A stretch of 20,222 bases of DNA from Priapulus caudatus (taxonomy: Eukaryota; Priapulida; Priapulimorpha; Priapulimorphida; Priapulidae). The DNA lies in NCBI RefSeq assembly GCF_000485595.1, contig NW_014577890.1, forward strand, positions 70,516 through 90,737, written 5' to 3'. Positions within the stretch are counted from its first letter, which is position 1, and the number at the start of each line of letters is the position of its first letter. A program made the translations under genes and the position numbers. The notes beneath the pieces were generated by a model, which did not search any database, had not been told where the DNA came from, and saw only the letters and a list, made by a program, of their open reading frames with translations. Positions 9,958-18,744 of this stretch are shown here, one piece after another.

Positions 9958-10009
9958 TTAATGACTGTATGAGGTCTTTTGCCTCTCCATCCGCTATATA
10001 TTCAGGTAG

Positions 10010-10109
10010 TTAGGGTTCAATCCGAGATGGTGCACGTCTATTGACATAATTGATTATAAGACCTGACACTAATTCTAGAATTAAAATTACAATACCTGCA
10101 GTAATGCCA
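10010..10109 (-). pseudogene. Ionotropic receptor, C-terminal fragment cut by assembly gap
   Basis: The minus strand encodes the last 32 residues plus stop of an IR protein: the M4 segment GITAGIVILILELVSG and the basic tail. The tail ends SRIEP rather than SRNEA as in IR genes 1 and 2, and one Lys in the tail is Asn, so this is a distinct copy and not a duplicate of either neighbour. It stops at the 10-N gap; the rest of the gene is probably hidden there. Whether the gene is functional cannot be judged. Confidence 0.85.
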
Positions 10110-10119
10110 NNNNNNNNNN
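10110..10119. other. Assembly gap (10 N)
   Basis: Ten Ns join the interior of an IR gene to mid-spacer sequence equivalent to 9384 onward. The true gap length is unlikely to be 10 bases. Confidence 0.98.
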
Positions 10120-10523
10120 GAGAATAGTATTAACGCATTATCCAGCCTAATAAATAATACTCAGCATGGCGCATTCGATTCTATTCAAAACAGTCGCAGT
10201 AATATACACGAACACCGAGAGTAATATAGCAAACGATTTTGAAAATATCGACGTTAGACTAATATTTAGCAACTCATGATTTGTAATTTAGATATTTTGC
10301 TTGGAATTGTTGTTCAGGCAATACAAATAAAAGATGCAAACCTGCTCGTATTAGCATCACAAGTATTCGCAAACGACCAACATATCACTATTCTATGACA
10401 AGTAGCTTGTAGGATTAAATGTTGAATAACAAAGACACAATATATAATACCTAGGTAAACATTTTGAACATTAAAAGTCTGTATGAGGTCTTTTGCCCCT
10501 CCATCCGCTATATATTCAGGTAG
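10120..10523 (+). repeat. IR-array spacer repeat, 3'-most part (downstream of IR gene 2)
   Basis: Nearly identical to 9384 onward (GAGAATAGTATTAACGCATT through CAAACCTGCTCGTATTAG) and ends at the IR gene 2 stop codon. Its first half is missing because of the gap. It lacks the internal duplication seen at 9596-9957. Confidence 0.85.
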
Positions 10524-11795
10524 TTAGGCTTCATTCCGAGATGGTGCCCGTCTATTGACATACTTGATTATAAGACCTGACACTAATTCTAGAATTAAAA
10601 TTACAATACCTGCAGTAATGCCACATATGTAGACAACAAACAGGCTTTGCAGCTGAGATAGTGTGACGAAATCAGCTGATACGGTGATCTGTTCTGGAGA
10701 ACATGGGTTAACTGGGATGAAATCCCTCCTCAATTTCTCCAGAATTCCGCTCTGCGTCAGGTATTGCACACCTGTGTTCAGCTCATCATAATATGGATTG
10801 CTCAACGTCATCGCACACGTGTTTTTTACTGTGAAAACCTCTACGGGGACAATGAAAAATCTGCATTTAGCAGATGTTTTGTAATCATGGTGAATATTGA
10901 ATGTGGCTATCCATTTACCATGTGTGAGAAATGTATATTTCCCGGTCGAAACTAAATCATATGCTTCTCTGTGTGAGTACACAGTAGCTTGGGGATCAGC
11001 AGCAATCTTTCCCCACATTTTCCCAAATGCAGAATCAGGGTTACTCCGTTTAAGCAGCGATTCAGTAATATAGCCACCTATGAACACCGGAGTAAGCTCG
11101 CTCTCTGCAGCTTCGTGGAGGGTCGTGAACGGGTATTGGGCCGTTGGTTTTACGGTTAGAAAACTCGACAGTGTCCCAGTGTATATAGCTAGTATGACAA
11201 TCATAAACATCCACCACCATCCCTGCAACATGCGGGAAGCCAGGAATGCATTGGTATATGTACCTCCTTGGTTTACCAATGTACCATAAATGTACATAAA
11301 ACAGTCAGCGCCCCTCGCCCACCGACTTGTAGCGCACTGATGGGTAATTCTTAGTTCTTGAAACAGAATCAGTAGCATAGCTATAATTACAGTGAATGCA
11401 ATCAGTGCTAACCAGGTCTGTGCAGTGAACGGTGCAAAAATATAATGGCTTTGTTGTGACGTAATTTCTGGATATTTTACTACAAAGACAAATTCATCAA
11501 GCAGTAGGGGCTTCAGGAATCGGACAAGTTTTGTACGTGACTGATGGATTGTCACGTCGCATAATACATCGAGCTTGCCCGTATTGAGATATGTAACTAT
11601 GGTTTCAAAGCTTTCAACGCAATATGGAATAACTGACATCGTAAACCTATAATACTTTGCTATCTCATTGAGAATATTAATGTAAAATTCGTTTATTTGG
11701 TTATCAAATTCGCTGCAATCCCAAATGCTTACGTTGAAGTGAGCTCCATCTAAGCTTAGCTTTCTCTTTCCGGCCGTCGCCGACGTAGATATGTT
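10524..11795 (-). CDS. Ionotropic receptor, IR gene 2, 5'-truncated at an N
   Basis: Same family and layout as IR gene 1: 423 residues aligned without a gap to residues 77-499 of IR gene 1. It has S1 with the retained LTIHQSR-type Arg, M1, pore loop with NQGGTYTNAF, M3 with IYTGTLSSFLTV, S2 and M4, ending SRNEA. By eye about 76 of 423 residues differ (about 82% identity), roughly 35 of 121 in S1 and 29 of 165 in S2, but only about 11 of 95 from M1 through M3 and 1 in M4. The signal peptide and first 76 residues are absent: similarity stops exactly at the N at 11796, and residues read through it (an in-frame ATG at 11819) belong to unrelated sequence. It is a partial gene at an assembly join, not evidently a pseudogene; the remaining frame is fully open. 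Confidence 0.9.
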   Translation of the reverse strand, partial: NISTSATAGKRKLSLDGAHFNVSIWDCSEFDNQINEFYINILNEIAKYYRFTMSVIPYCVESFETIVTYLNTGKLDVLCDVTIHQSRTKLVRFLKPLLLDEFVFVVKYPEITSQQSHYIFAPFTAQTWLALIAFTVIIAMLLILFQELRITHQCATSRWARGADCFMYIYGTLVNQGGTYTNAFLASRMLQGWWWMFMIVILAIYTGTLSSFLTVKPTAQYPFTTLHEAAESELTPVFIGGYITESLLKRSNPDSAFGKMWGKIAADPQATVYSHREAYDLVSTGKYTFLTHGKWIATFNIHHDYKTSAKCRFFIVPVEVFTVKNTCAMTLSNPYYDELNTGVQYLTQSGILEKLRRDFIPVNPCSPEQITVSADFVTLSQLQSLFVVYICGITAGIVILILELVSGLIIKYVNRRAPSRNEA

Positions 11796-11796
11796 N
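11796..11796. other. Single-N assembly join
   Basis: One N marks an abrupt switch from IR gene 2 to unrelated retrotransposon-flanking sequence. The matching N at 17670 marks the other end of the inserted 5.9 kb. Confidence 0.85.
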
Positions 11797-11835
11797 CTCT
11801 GTGCTATCCTCCGAGTCATACTTATACCGTGACAC

Positions 11836-12003
11836 CTAACCAGAACGATTACCCCTCTCAGGTGAATCTCGTAGTTCTGCTATTAATGGGCGTAAATCTA
11901 CCTGTGCCCCTACCCCACTACTCTCGCTCTCTGTCCCACGATTCTGTTCGTGGCCTACCTCAGCGAGACCGAGGGCGTATATCACAGGCCCTTGCATTAA
12001 CAT
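11836..12003 (-). CDS. Short ORF in the retrotransposon internal region, unrecognised
   Basis: An ATG at 12003 opens 55 codons (MLMQGPVIYALG... to ...SPERGNRSG). After the stop the same frame stays open to the N (VSRYKYDSEDSTE). Composition is hydrophilic with Ser, Glu and Arg, and it lies where gag is expected. If the sequence here contains base-call indels, it could be part of a longer gag frame. No domain was recognised. Confidence 0.25.
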   Translation of the reverse strand: MLMQGPVIYALGLAEVGHEQNRGTESESSGVGAQVDLRPLIAELRDSPERGNRSG

Positions 12004-12197
12004 GTGCGTCTACCTAAGCCCTAGCACCTCGACTTATTCCCTTAAAACTATATGCCTTGTCTCGGGAATTCGGGCATTCTACGAATTTCAGAAAACTCGT
12101 AACCCGAAATCAAGACCCTCTACCACGCTGTCCAGTAAAGATTTTATAACTTCACGTCTAACACATGCCATCGTTTCTATAGGTAAATCAGTCATGG

Positions 12198-12623
12198 CTA
12201 ACGTAATAAAATAATAGGATGTTGATGGTGGTGGAGGGGAGGGATAGTGGCGGTAGTTATAGGTGGAGAAAAGTGCTTTAATATTTCGCAAAGTAATACG
12301 CTCGTACCTTTGCAAGCTAGTTTAATACGAAATCTATTTATGCCGACACAAGAACTTGTTTCACTCACCCGCCTCGAACTATCTCCTTGATCGTTTGTTG
12401 TCTTTTCCGCGGATATCTCGCTATATTGTCGCTGTCCGGCATCAGCTGCTTCCTGTCGGTCCTTGCGTATAGCTGAATCGCGCGTGTTTCTGCGTCGTCC
12501 CTGCTTCTTCCGTAACCAGGTCGTACAATTGCGAATGTTCTGGCTTATATGCGCTATTTGCAGCTGCATATCACTGTCACTATGCATTTCCATACATTTT
12601 GCGCGTATGGCGAAACTCTGCAT
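12198..12623 (-). CDS. Hypothetical ORF, possible gag start of the retrotransposon
   Basis: 141 codons from the ATG at 12623; the frame is open upstream to about 12704 through a Lys/Glu/Arg-rich stretch but has no earlier ATG. Residues about 1-85 are hydrophilic and rich in Arg, Gln, Asp and Ser (MQLQIAHISQNIRNC, KKQGRRRNTRDSA). The end is low-complexity (TIPPLHHHQHPIILL) and looks non-coding. A GTGAGT splice-donor-like string follows CGAGGCGG near 12380, and an acceptor-like TTATTACGTTAG lies near 12200, so an intron is possible, but splicing there does not give an obvious continuous frame. It lies about 250 bases past the primer-binding site, where gag would begin. Confidence 0.35.
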   Translation of the reverse strand: MQSFAIRAKCMEMHSDSDMQLQIAHISQNIRNCTTWLRKKQGRRRNTRDSAIRKDRQEAADAGQRQYSEISAEKTTNDQGDSSRRVSETSSCVGINRFRIKLACKGTSVLLCEILKHFSPPITTATIPPLHHHQHPIILLR

Positions 12624-12729
12624 AACGAATGTCACAATCTTCTTCTCTTCTTCTCTTCTCTTCTCTTTATCTCTTCTTTCATTGTCCTTACTCAGTTTTC
12701 GGCGCGTGCATCATACACGGTAGATTTGT

Positions 12730-12766
12730 CTTCTTCTTCTTCTTCTTCTTCTTCTTCTTCTTCTTC
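12730..12766. repeat. CTT trinucleotide microsatellite
   Basis: About 12 CTT units in the retrotransposon leader, with a further CT-rich run at about 12638-12680. On the minus strand it reads GAA and would encode poly-Glu if translated. Confidence 0.95.
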
Positions 12767-12870
12767 CTCATCATCGTTACAGCTGTCTTCACTCAGTGTT
12801 CCTCTCGACTTTCGTGCATCGTATAGCTATAGTACCTTTAGTTCGTTGTTTGGCAAAGGAATACCCAAGT

Positions 12871-12888
12871 TCGACTGGTCCTGCACCA
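12871..12888 (-). promoter_or_regulatory. Retrotransposon primer-binding site (tRNA-complementary)
   Basis: The minus strand reads TGGTGCAGGACCAGTCGA three bases after the LTR end. It starts with TGG, the complement of a tRNA CCA tail, and its plus strand TCGACTGGTCCTGCACCA has the look of a tRNA 3' end. I could not assign the primer tRNA. Confidence 0.6.
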
Positions 12889-12891
12889 CAA

Positions 12892-13218
12892 TGTAGTCAC
12901 GTAATTCGCGCTACCTTTGTAAGAGGTTCTGTAATAGACTAGAGACAAATAAAGACAAGAAGTAGCGTTCACTAGTGTTTTACTCAATCTCTAATACAAT
13001 ACATGAGGTCTCCGTGTACTACCGAAAGCAAGAGCGGTTACTACACACTACACCTTTCTCAGCGGGTGGCTGGTCCAAGAGCCTCGAGGAGCGGTCGCGC
13101 TCCACTATTTATACCGCGTTCCTCCTTCTACGTCACGTCTCGTTATAGGTTTCTTCCCTGACCACCCGATCCTACCCAACACGGGGGAACGGCGAAATGC
13201 AGTCGTACGGCCGCTACA
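12892..13218 (-). repeat. Long terminal repeat (327 bp)
   Basis: On the minus strand it begins TGTAGCGG and ends GTGACTACA, giving perfect five-base terminal inverted repeats TGTAG/CTACA with the standard TG...CA ends. A TATA box TATAAATAG (13113-13105) lies in the first third, as expected for the U3 region. A primer-binding site follows three bases beyond. A purine-rich GGAAGGGG lies immediately upstream (about 13222-13229). No second LTR is in the window, so LTR-LTR age cannot be judged. Confidence 0.65.
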
Positions 13219-13372
13219 TTACCCCTTCCAAACATGGTAGGGTATAAGTGTCTCCATCCTTAGCCGGAATCCATGGCCCAATTCCTGCCCCGATGTCATA
13301 GGTCATCTGGCCAGTGTCTAGGTTGTCACAATGCGCAATACCCGGGGAAACCTTAGCCCCGAGTTCGACCAT
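13214..13372 (-). CDS. Short GC-rich ORF ending inside the LTR boundary, unrecognised
   Basis: An ATG at 13372 opens 52 codons (MVELGAKVSPGIAHCDN to LPCLEGVM). The stop codon TAG is made by the first bases of the LTR (TGTAG). A reading frame that runs through a purine tract into an LTR is what the 3' end of a retroelement coding region looks like. The upstream part is interrupted at once by TAA, which may be a real break or an indel in poor sequence. The protein matches no family I recognise. Confidence 0.3.
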   Translation of the reverse strand: MVELGAKVSPGIAHCDNLDTGQMTYDIGAGIGPWIPAKDGDTYTLPCLEGVM

Positions 13373-13534
13373 TGCTTACGTTCCTACGTGCCCGACTGGC
13401 CCGCGTAGTGTCCACTCCCAGCATGTTGTGACAACCCTCCCGACACCGCGGCGCCAAGATTACGTTTTCCCGCATCGCTGTCCATCAGCTGTCACTTCCG
13501 CAGTGGCTTATGGGATCTGCGCTTACAATATTTA
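13219..13534. other. GC-rich stretch upstream of the LTR
   Basis: Noticeably richer in G and C than its neighbours, with short open stretches on the minus strand in more than one frame (for example MDSDAGKRNLGAAVSGG near 13480-13400). It is probably retroelement or other transposon coding sequence with frame breaks; no domain was identified. Confidence 0.35.
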
Positions 13535-14359
13535 ATAGGCTTAGATGCTAATGAGACAGAGGTCTTTACAAAAACTTTGGTTTGGAAAACAATTGAAAGG
13601 GATCACTTGTGATAATGAGTCCATCCGCCGTTTTTCGCGATGCGCAAAAACAGTTAAATAAAGTGTGATGGCGTGGCATGCGCACACGTGTTTATGTCGC
13701 GGCGCCCACCTTTTTTTAGAATAGTATACATGTAAAATAAACATAAAGGTATCACCATTTATGTCTTGTTATCTGGTACTTACTGGAATCAATTATACAT
13801 CAACAACCACGGGCCGCCAATTTACAGTAGTTTACTGATCGTAAATTTAATTAAACTATGTCTGAAAATGCTTACGAACGGGGATCTTTCTGGGACGGGA
13901 CGGGACACCGATACCAGCATTGATCGCACCCGGCGACAGTATCCCGGTGCAGACCGGGAACACTTGCGACGCTGTGCTAATTCTATAGCCACGTGTGACT
14001 ACGTTTTGTTTATTGGGTAAGTGTTTACACGAGATTCCTGACATGAAGATTATTCATGTAAGCTAAAAAAACAAGTATAGACTGACAGAAGTTGTTATCT
14101 GGCGTAACAGCTACAGTACATTTGAAATGACCTGATATTAATCGTAAATTGAATCATGTCAAGCAAGCTATTAATTTTGGAACCGTTGCGAGCAGCGGTC
14201 ATAGGAAGCCGGCCATGTATAGGAATACGACTATTACATTGCTACATTATAAGTCTTTTTTCACTCTAGGAGAAACCAGGGAGACATTCTCGCGTGCACG
14301 AAGAATGTGCGCGTGCTAATATAAGCAGTGTTATCAACCTTCGTCCTGTTTTACGTGTG
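13535..14359. repeat. Repeat family Q, copy 2 (indel-rich)
   Basis: Collinear with 5965-6703 from GACAGAGGTC through GGGATCACTTGTGATAATG, the ACACGTGTT box, GGGTAAGTGTTTACACGAGATTCCTGACATGA and TATCAACC. It is about 12% longer, mainly through scattered one-base insertions. Short ORFs here are not shared with copy 1. Confidence 0.75.
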
Positions 14360-14775
14360 ATTGGAGCAAGTGCACTCGACAGTGATTTATTGTTACAAAG
14401 CAATAATGGGCCGATCATTTGCTTAGGCGACACGGAGCACGAATTGTATAGGCCCTACTATGTAACAAGTGAATGCAGCATATGACACTGATGTTTACGA
14501 GCTGCGCGTTAGTGAGTGCATTGTGTGCTGTGCGTGCCGCTCCGTCGCTTCGCGTGCAATGTAAGAGTATTATGTGTAGCTGAGTGTTTGTTAAGAGTAC
14601 GTGTGTGGTGTGTGTGGTGTGCTGTGTGTGTGGGTGCTGTGATGTGTGTCGTGGTGGTCGTGTTCATGTGTGAGCTGTGTGCGGGGGTGGTCGGCAGTGT
14701 GTGGCGTTGTGTTGTTTGTGCGTGAGTGCCGTAGCGGCGAACACAAGGCAAACTATTTGAGAGGCCAAGTTTGGT
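14360..14775. other. Unassigned sequence with a GT-rich tract
   Basis: Bases 14511-14725 are a degenerate GTGTG-rich tract; the ORFs on both strands here (Cys/Val-rich on plus, Thr/His-rich on minus) are composition artefacts. The rest shows no gene or repeat match. Confidence 0.6.
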
Positions 14776-15419
14776 CCGATGCGAACAGGATTACGGTGGT
14801 TGCTGTCCTGCCCGCGATTATGTGTGTATGAAACTGAATTCACCCATCTGTGATTACGGATACATCTTAGTGTAAACCTGTTTACTTAAATCTTAAACGT
14901 CTTTAATGAGATACTTTAACATAAGATTTCAGCCAGTCACATCAACAACGAGACATAGAAGCTTCGACTAGAAAAATGCATTTCAGTTCTTTCTTCAAGA
15001 GTAAGTAGGATATTCAACATTATCCTCTTGATGTGAAGGTCAATTCGCACAGCGATTTCTCAGAGTCAATGTAAAGTAAATCACATGGTCATTTAGTGAA
15101 GAGGGTAATTATAAGTACGATACCACTGAAATAAAAAAATGAATTTGGCTCGGTCCGTTAGACAATGCCTTCCAAAATGTCGAAGGTCCGTCCAATAGAG
15201 AGACACCTGTATTATTTATACCTATTTTACCTATATTATTTCTATGGTCCGTCCATTACTTCACGACCCTTTAACATGTGACTTTCAATTTTACCAGATT
15301 AATGGCTTCTGCATGTCGCCCTGACTCTGTATCCCGAAAATCAAAAGAATAGCTCAATCTTTTCCATTTGTGCCGCAGTTCCGCGTTTCCCCAATGCCGG
15401 TTATATTCCTTTAATTTAT
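14776..15419 (-). repeat. IR-array spacer fragment, inverted
   Basis: Reverse complement of spacer sequence equivalent to about 749-1310 in copy 1: ACAGGATTACGGTGGTTGCTGTC at the left, AGCCAGTCACATCAAC in the middle, and GGTTATATTCCTTTAATT at the right edge. Many small indels. It ends abruptly at about 15420, where forward-oriented spacer resumes at a point equivalent to about 1560, so the palindrome cluster between them (1378-1474 in copy 1) is missing. Confidence 0.8.
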
Positions 15420-15424
15420 GGGAC

Positions 15425-16549
15425 GATATTACAGTACGATACGTGTTGCGCGATCGCTCATTTGCCGAGGAGTTTCGGGATATCCTATATATAATGTATG
15501 TATGTAGGATATCTATACTACGGGAGTACTCCTGATGATCCATCCGCCTCTGTCTCCTTTCTTCTCCCCTGCATCCCTCCCCTTCACCTGACTCCACGTC
15601 TCTCTCCTACCTCTTTCTCTTCCCCTTTTCCTCTTATCTCTCCTTTTCCTTTCCTTTTTATTTTCCTTTTTATCTCTCGGATGAGAAAAATCACTTTGCG
15701 GCACTTGTATGGCTGATACTTGAAATTCCGGAAAGACACATTTATAAAACGCTAAACGAATTTAACTGTGACTTTGCAACTTCCGTATTCTTTTTCAACC
15801 AGTGACACAGAGAGTCAGGTGAGAACCTGTCGCTCTGCAGCACTTGCTGTAATTGTTGCTTCTGATATCTACACTGGCCGCTTGATCCGCGAACATGAAT
15901 AGCGTGTGTGATAGACAACGACGGTAATAGCTCGTAAACGGTCCCGTATAAAGAGTGCACTACGTATAAGTACACTGTTATTAAGATATATCTCGCTCAA
16001 GAAGGACAACGTTCTCAACCCGGTAATATTACACATGAAATGGGTTATACGACTTTGCCTCCCGTTCGTCATGAGAAGATAGCTACTCTAACCGCCATTA
16101 TCCAGCCCTCCTCAACTAAATATACTCAGCTGGACGCATTCGGATTTATTCTCAAATTACAATCACAGTAATATACACCGAAACACTAGATGTAATTATA
16201 ATGGCAAGATTTTGCAAACATATCCGGACGTGTTAAGAATTCATTTAGACATACTAAAGTTTGCCATTGATATCTTTTTCCGCTCCGCCGAACTTATGTC
16301 TATTCAGATCAATACAGGTAAAGATAGTAGGAAACTAGGATTATATTAGCTAAAAGAAGTATCGTACCAGACCAACTCATATGTAATATTCTATAGACAA
16401 GTATTAGCATAGATAGGTAGGACTACTATAGTTCCGAGATAAACAAGCGACACAAGTATATAATACTGTAGATAGTGAACATTTTGAATATTTGAATCTG
16501 TGATGATTGATCTTTATTACCTCTCCATCCGCTATACTTATTTCAGTAG
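15425..16549 (+). repeat. IR-array spacer repeat, copy 3 (indel-rich, head missing)
   Basis: Forward spacer from the CGTGTTGCGCGATCGCTCAT block through the GGAGTACTCC palindrome, an enlarged polypyrimidine tract (15541-15680), and the downstream sequence to the stop of the third IR copy. One-base insertions are frequent after about 15840. The conserved TTTATT box near 15980 is not preserved. Confidence 0.8.
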
Positions 16550-17669
16550 TTAGAGCTTCATTCGCGTGATGCGTGCGTCTATTGACATACTTGTATTATA
16601 AAGACATAACACTAATTCTGAATTAAAATTACTATACTGCCAGTTAATGCCACATAGCGCTAGACACAACAGGCTTTAGCTCAGCTGAGATATGTGAGCA
16701 CGAAATCAGCTGATACAGGTGATCTGTTCTGAGGGAACGATGCGAGTGTAAATGGGATTGAAAATCCCTCCTCAATTTACTCCAGAATTTCCGCTCTTCC
16801 GTCAGGGTATTGCACAACCTGTGTTCATCTCATTCAATAATATTTGCGATTGCTCAACGTCATCGCACACGTTTTTTTAATGTGAAACTTACTACTGCGA
16901 GGGGCAATGGGACGATCTGCATTTAGAGATTTGTTGATAATCATTGGCTGATATTAATGTGGCTATCCCACTTATACTCACCCTTGAGAATGTATATTTC
17001 CCTAGCGTTTGCAAAACTAAATCTATATGCTCCTGTCCTGATGCACATTAGGCTGGGAGCATCAAGCAGAAACTCTGTTCGCCACCAATTTTCCTCGAAT
17101 ACAGATTCAGGGTTACTGTGTTTTTAATGCAGCGATTCAGATATAAAGCACTACACCACATGGAGGTAAGCTCGCTCCTTCTGACAGCTTCGTTGAGAGG
17201 GTACGTGCAAAGCGGTTATTGTAGCCCGAAGTGGTTTTTTACGGTTAGAAACCTCGTCAGAGTTCCCCGTGTATAATAGCTAGCTATGAACAATCATATA
17301 AAATCAACCACATCCCTGCAACATGCCGATGCAGAAGACAGGAATGCATATGCTATTATGGTACCTCTTGCGTTTACCACATGTACCATAAATTGTGCAT
17401 AAAACAGTTCAGTCGCACTTCGATCCACGATGGTCGCGCATGGTGGGTAATACTTTAGTTCTTGCAACAGAATCAGTAGCATAAGTTATAATTACAGTGA
17501 ATGCAATCAGTGTTAACCAATGTCTGTGCAGATGTTTGAAACGGCGATGCAAAAAGAATTGCCTTTGCTGTAGAAATAACTTTCTGGTATCTTTATATAT
17601 AAGCACAATTTCCATATGCAGTATGGGGCTTCAGAATCGGGACCAAGTTTTTGTACTGACTTGATGGCG
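16550..17669 (-). pseudogene. Ionotropic receptor copy 3, frame broken by many indels, 5'-truncated
   Basis: The minus strand follows IR gene 1 from the stop codon back to the S1 Arg region (LTIHQSR) and then ends at the single N (17670). M4, S2, M3, pore and M1 equivalents can be followed by DNA similarity, but no frame stays open for more than about 60 codons. The homologous span is 1117 bases here (16550-17666) against 1023 in IR gene 1 (2539-3561), an excess of about 9% from scattered insertions. That can mean a decayed pseudogene, but its even spread, also seen in the adjacent spacer and Q copy 2, fits unpolished long-read sequence at least as well. The underlying gene may be intact. Confidence 0.8.
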
Positions 17670-17670
17670 N
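17670..17670. other. Single-N assembly join
   Basis: The IR copy 3 coding sequence stops at this N and clean spacer sequence starts directly after it, at a point equivalent to about 535 in copy 1. A biological junction exactly at an undetermined base is unlikely. Confidence 0.85.
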
Positions 17671-18741
17671 ATCTGTAATTCTGACTTATATCTCACAATC
17701 ACATGCAGCATGTAAGATAGCATGAGAGTCCGTCCGTCCGTCCGTATGTCCGTCCGTCCGTCAACAATATTTGTAAAGATTTCAACAGCTCGATGTGCGG
17801 CGATGTTGAAATTTGCAACGTTGGGTGTGGGGGGTATCCGAAACGACATTGATAGGTTGAATCTGTGGGGTCAAGTGTCAACTGCCAGGGTCAAGGCGTG
17901 AAGGGACGGGAATATCCTCCCCTTAATTAAAGCAATATAACCGTCATTGATGAAACGCGGAATTGTGGCACAAATGGAAAAGATTGAGCTATTCTTTTGA
18001 TTTTCGGGATACAGAGTCAAGGTGACAGAAGCCATTAAGCTGGTAAAATTGAAAGTTACATGTCAAAGGACAGTGAAGTAATGGACGGACCTCCGACATT
18101 TTAGAAGGCATCGTCTAACGGACTGAGTCGAATTCTTTTTTATTTTAGTGGTGACCTAATATTTTAATTGCGTCAATGAATGGATAACTGATTGTACTTT
18201 TCATTGATCTCTGAGAAATCGCTGTGCGATGACCCTTTGACCATAAAGAGGACATTTGAATGCCGAACTTATACTCTTGAAAAAAGAACTGAAATGCCTT
18301 TTTTAGTAGAGCGTCTATGTCTGTGTTGATGTGACTGGCTAGAATCTTATTGTTAAATTTCTCAGTTAAAGAAGTTTTAATTTACAGTCTAACCAGGTTA
18401 AATATGAGATGCATTCAGTATCTCAGATGCCGTAATACAGTTTCATACACCGCATAACAGGCAGACAGCAACCACCGTATCCTGTTTCGCAATCATATAC
18501 ATGCACTTGCATTAATACGTAGCAGCGGTTGATATATACAGCCAAGAGCGTATTAAGTATGCTTACATATTAACCATACTTAAGTATGCTTAATTACAAA
18601 GCATACTTAATACGTTTTTGATACAGTGCATTACACATCGCCTTACTTTACATTTGTTGTGATGCCTCGACCGCCATTACTGATGCCCATGCAATGTGGT
18701 AAACAGTACGTTACGTGTTACGCGATCGCTCATTTACCGAG
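17671..18741 (+). repeat. IR-array spacer repeat, copy 4
   Basis: Clean sequence, collinear with about 535-1600 of copy 1 and closer to it than to copy 2: shared details include AAGCAATATAACCGTCATTGATG and GAGTCGAATTC. It retains the 25-base stretch that copy 1 lost near 670. It has an interrupted GTCC run (17728-17762) and ends abruptly inside GATCGCTCATTTACCGAGG. Confidence 0.88.
18547..18614. repeat. AT-rich palindrome cluster, copy 4
   Basis: Outer arms GTATTAAGTATGC and GCATACTTAATAC with one internal CATACTTAAGTATG palindrome. Same position in the spacer as 1378-1474. Confidence 0.8.
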
Positions 18742-18744
18742 GGA

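Larger units (their letters stand above)
7546..10009 (+). repeat. IR-array spacer repeat, copy 2
   Basis: It begins at the CCGCAGTGGG boundary and keeps the order of copy 1: a short GTCC run (7832-7850), palindrome cluster (8637-8708), GGAGTACTCC palindrome, polypyrimidine tract (8905-9000) and TTTATT box (9299-9304). In the stretch aligned with about 1825-2030 I count only a few substitutions and two short indels in about 200 bases. It ends at the stop codon of an IR fragment. It is longer than copy 1 partly because of an internal duplication (9596-9957). Confidence 0.85.
11797..13218 (-). mobile_element. LTR retrotransposon, 5' part (LTR, PBS, leader, start of internal region)
   Basis: On the minus strand this reads LTR (13218-12892), a three-base spacer, a primer-binding site (12888-12871), a leader with a long GAA run, and then weakly open sequence running to the N at 11796. 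No reverse transcriptase, integrase, protease or gag zinc knuckle is visible, so the family (Ty3, Copia or BEL-like) cannot be assigned; the internal region is cut at the N. Small ORFs at 12198-12623 and 11836-12003 lie where gag would be expected. Confidence 0.6.

Noticed and set aside
11797-11819. IR gene 2 starting at the ATG at 11819 (MTRRIAQ)
   Set aside because: These residues lie beyond the N and share nothing with IR gene 1; the open frame through the N is chance.
12549-12896. Plus-strand ORF with a long Ser run
   Set aside because: Produced by the CTT microsatellite in the retrotransposon leader; the strand is opposite to the LTR and primer-binding site.
14509-14751. Thr/His-rich minus ORF and Cys/Val-rich plus ORFs
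   Set aside because: Both follow from the degenerate GT-rich tract; no start context, conservation or domain.
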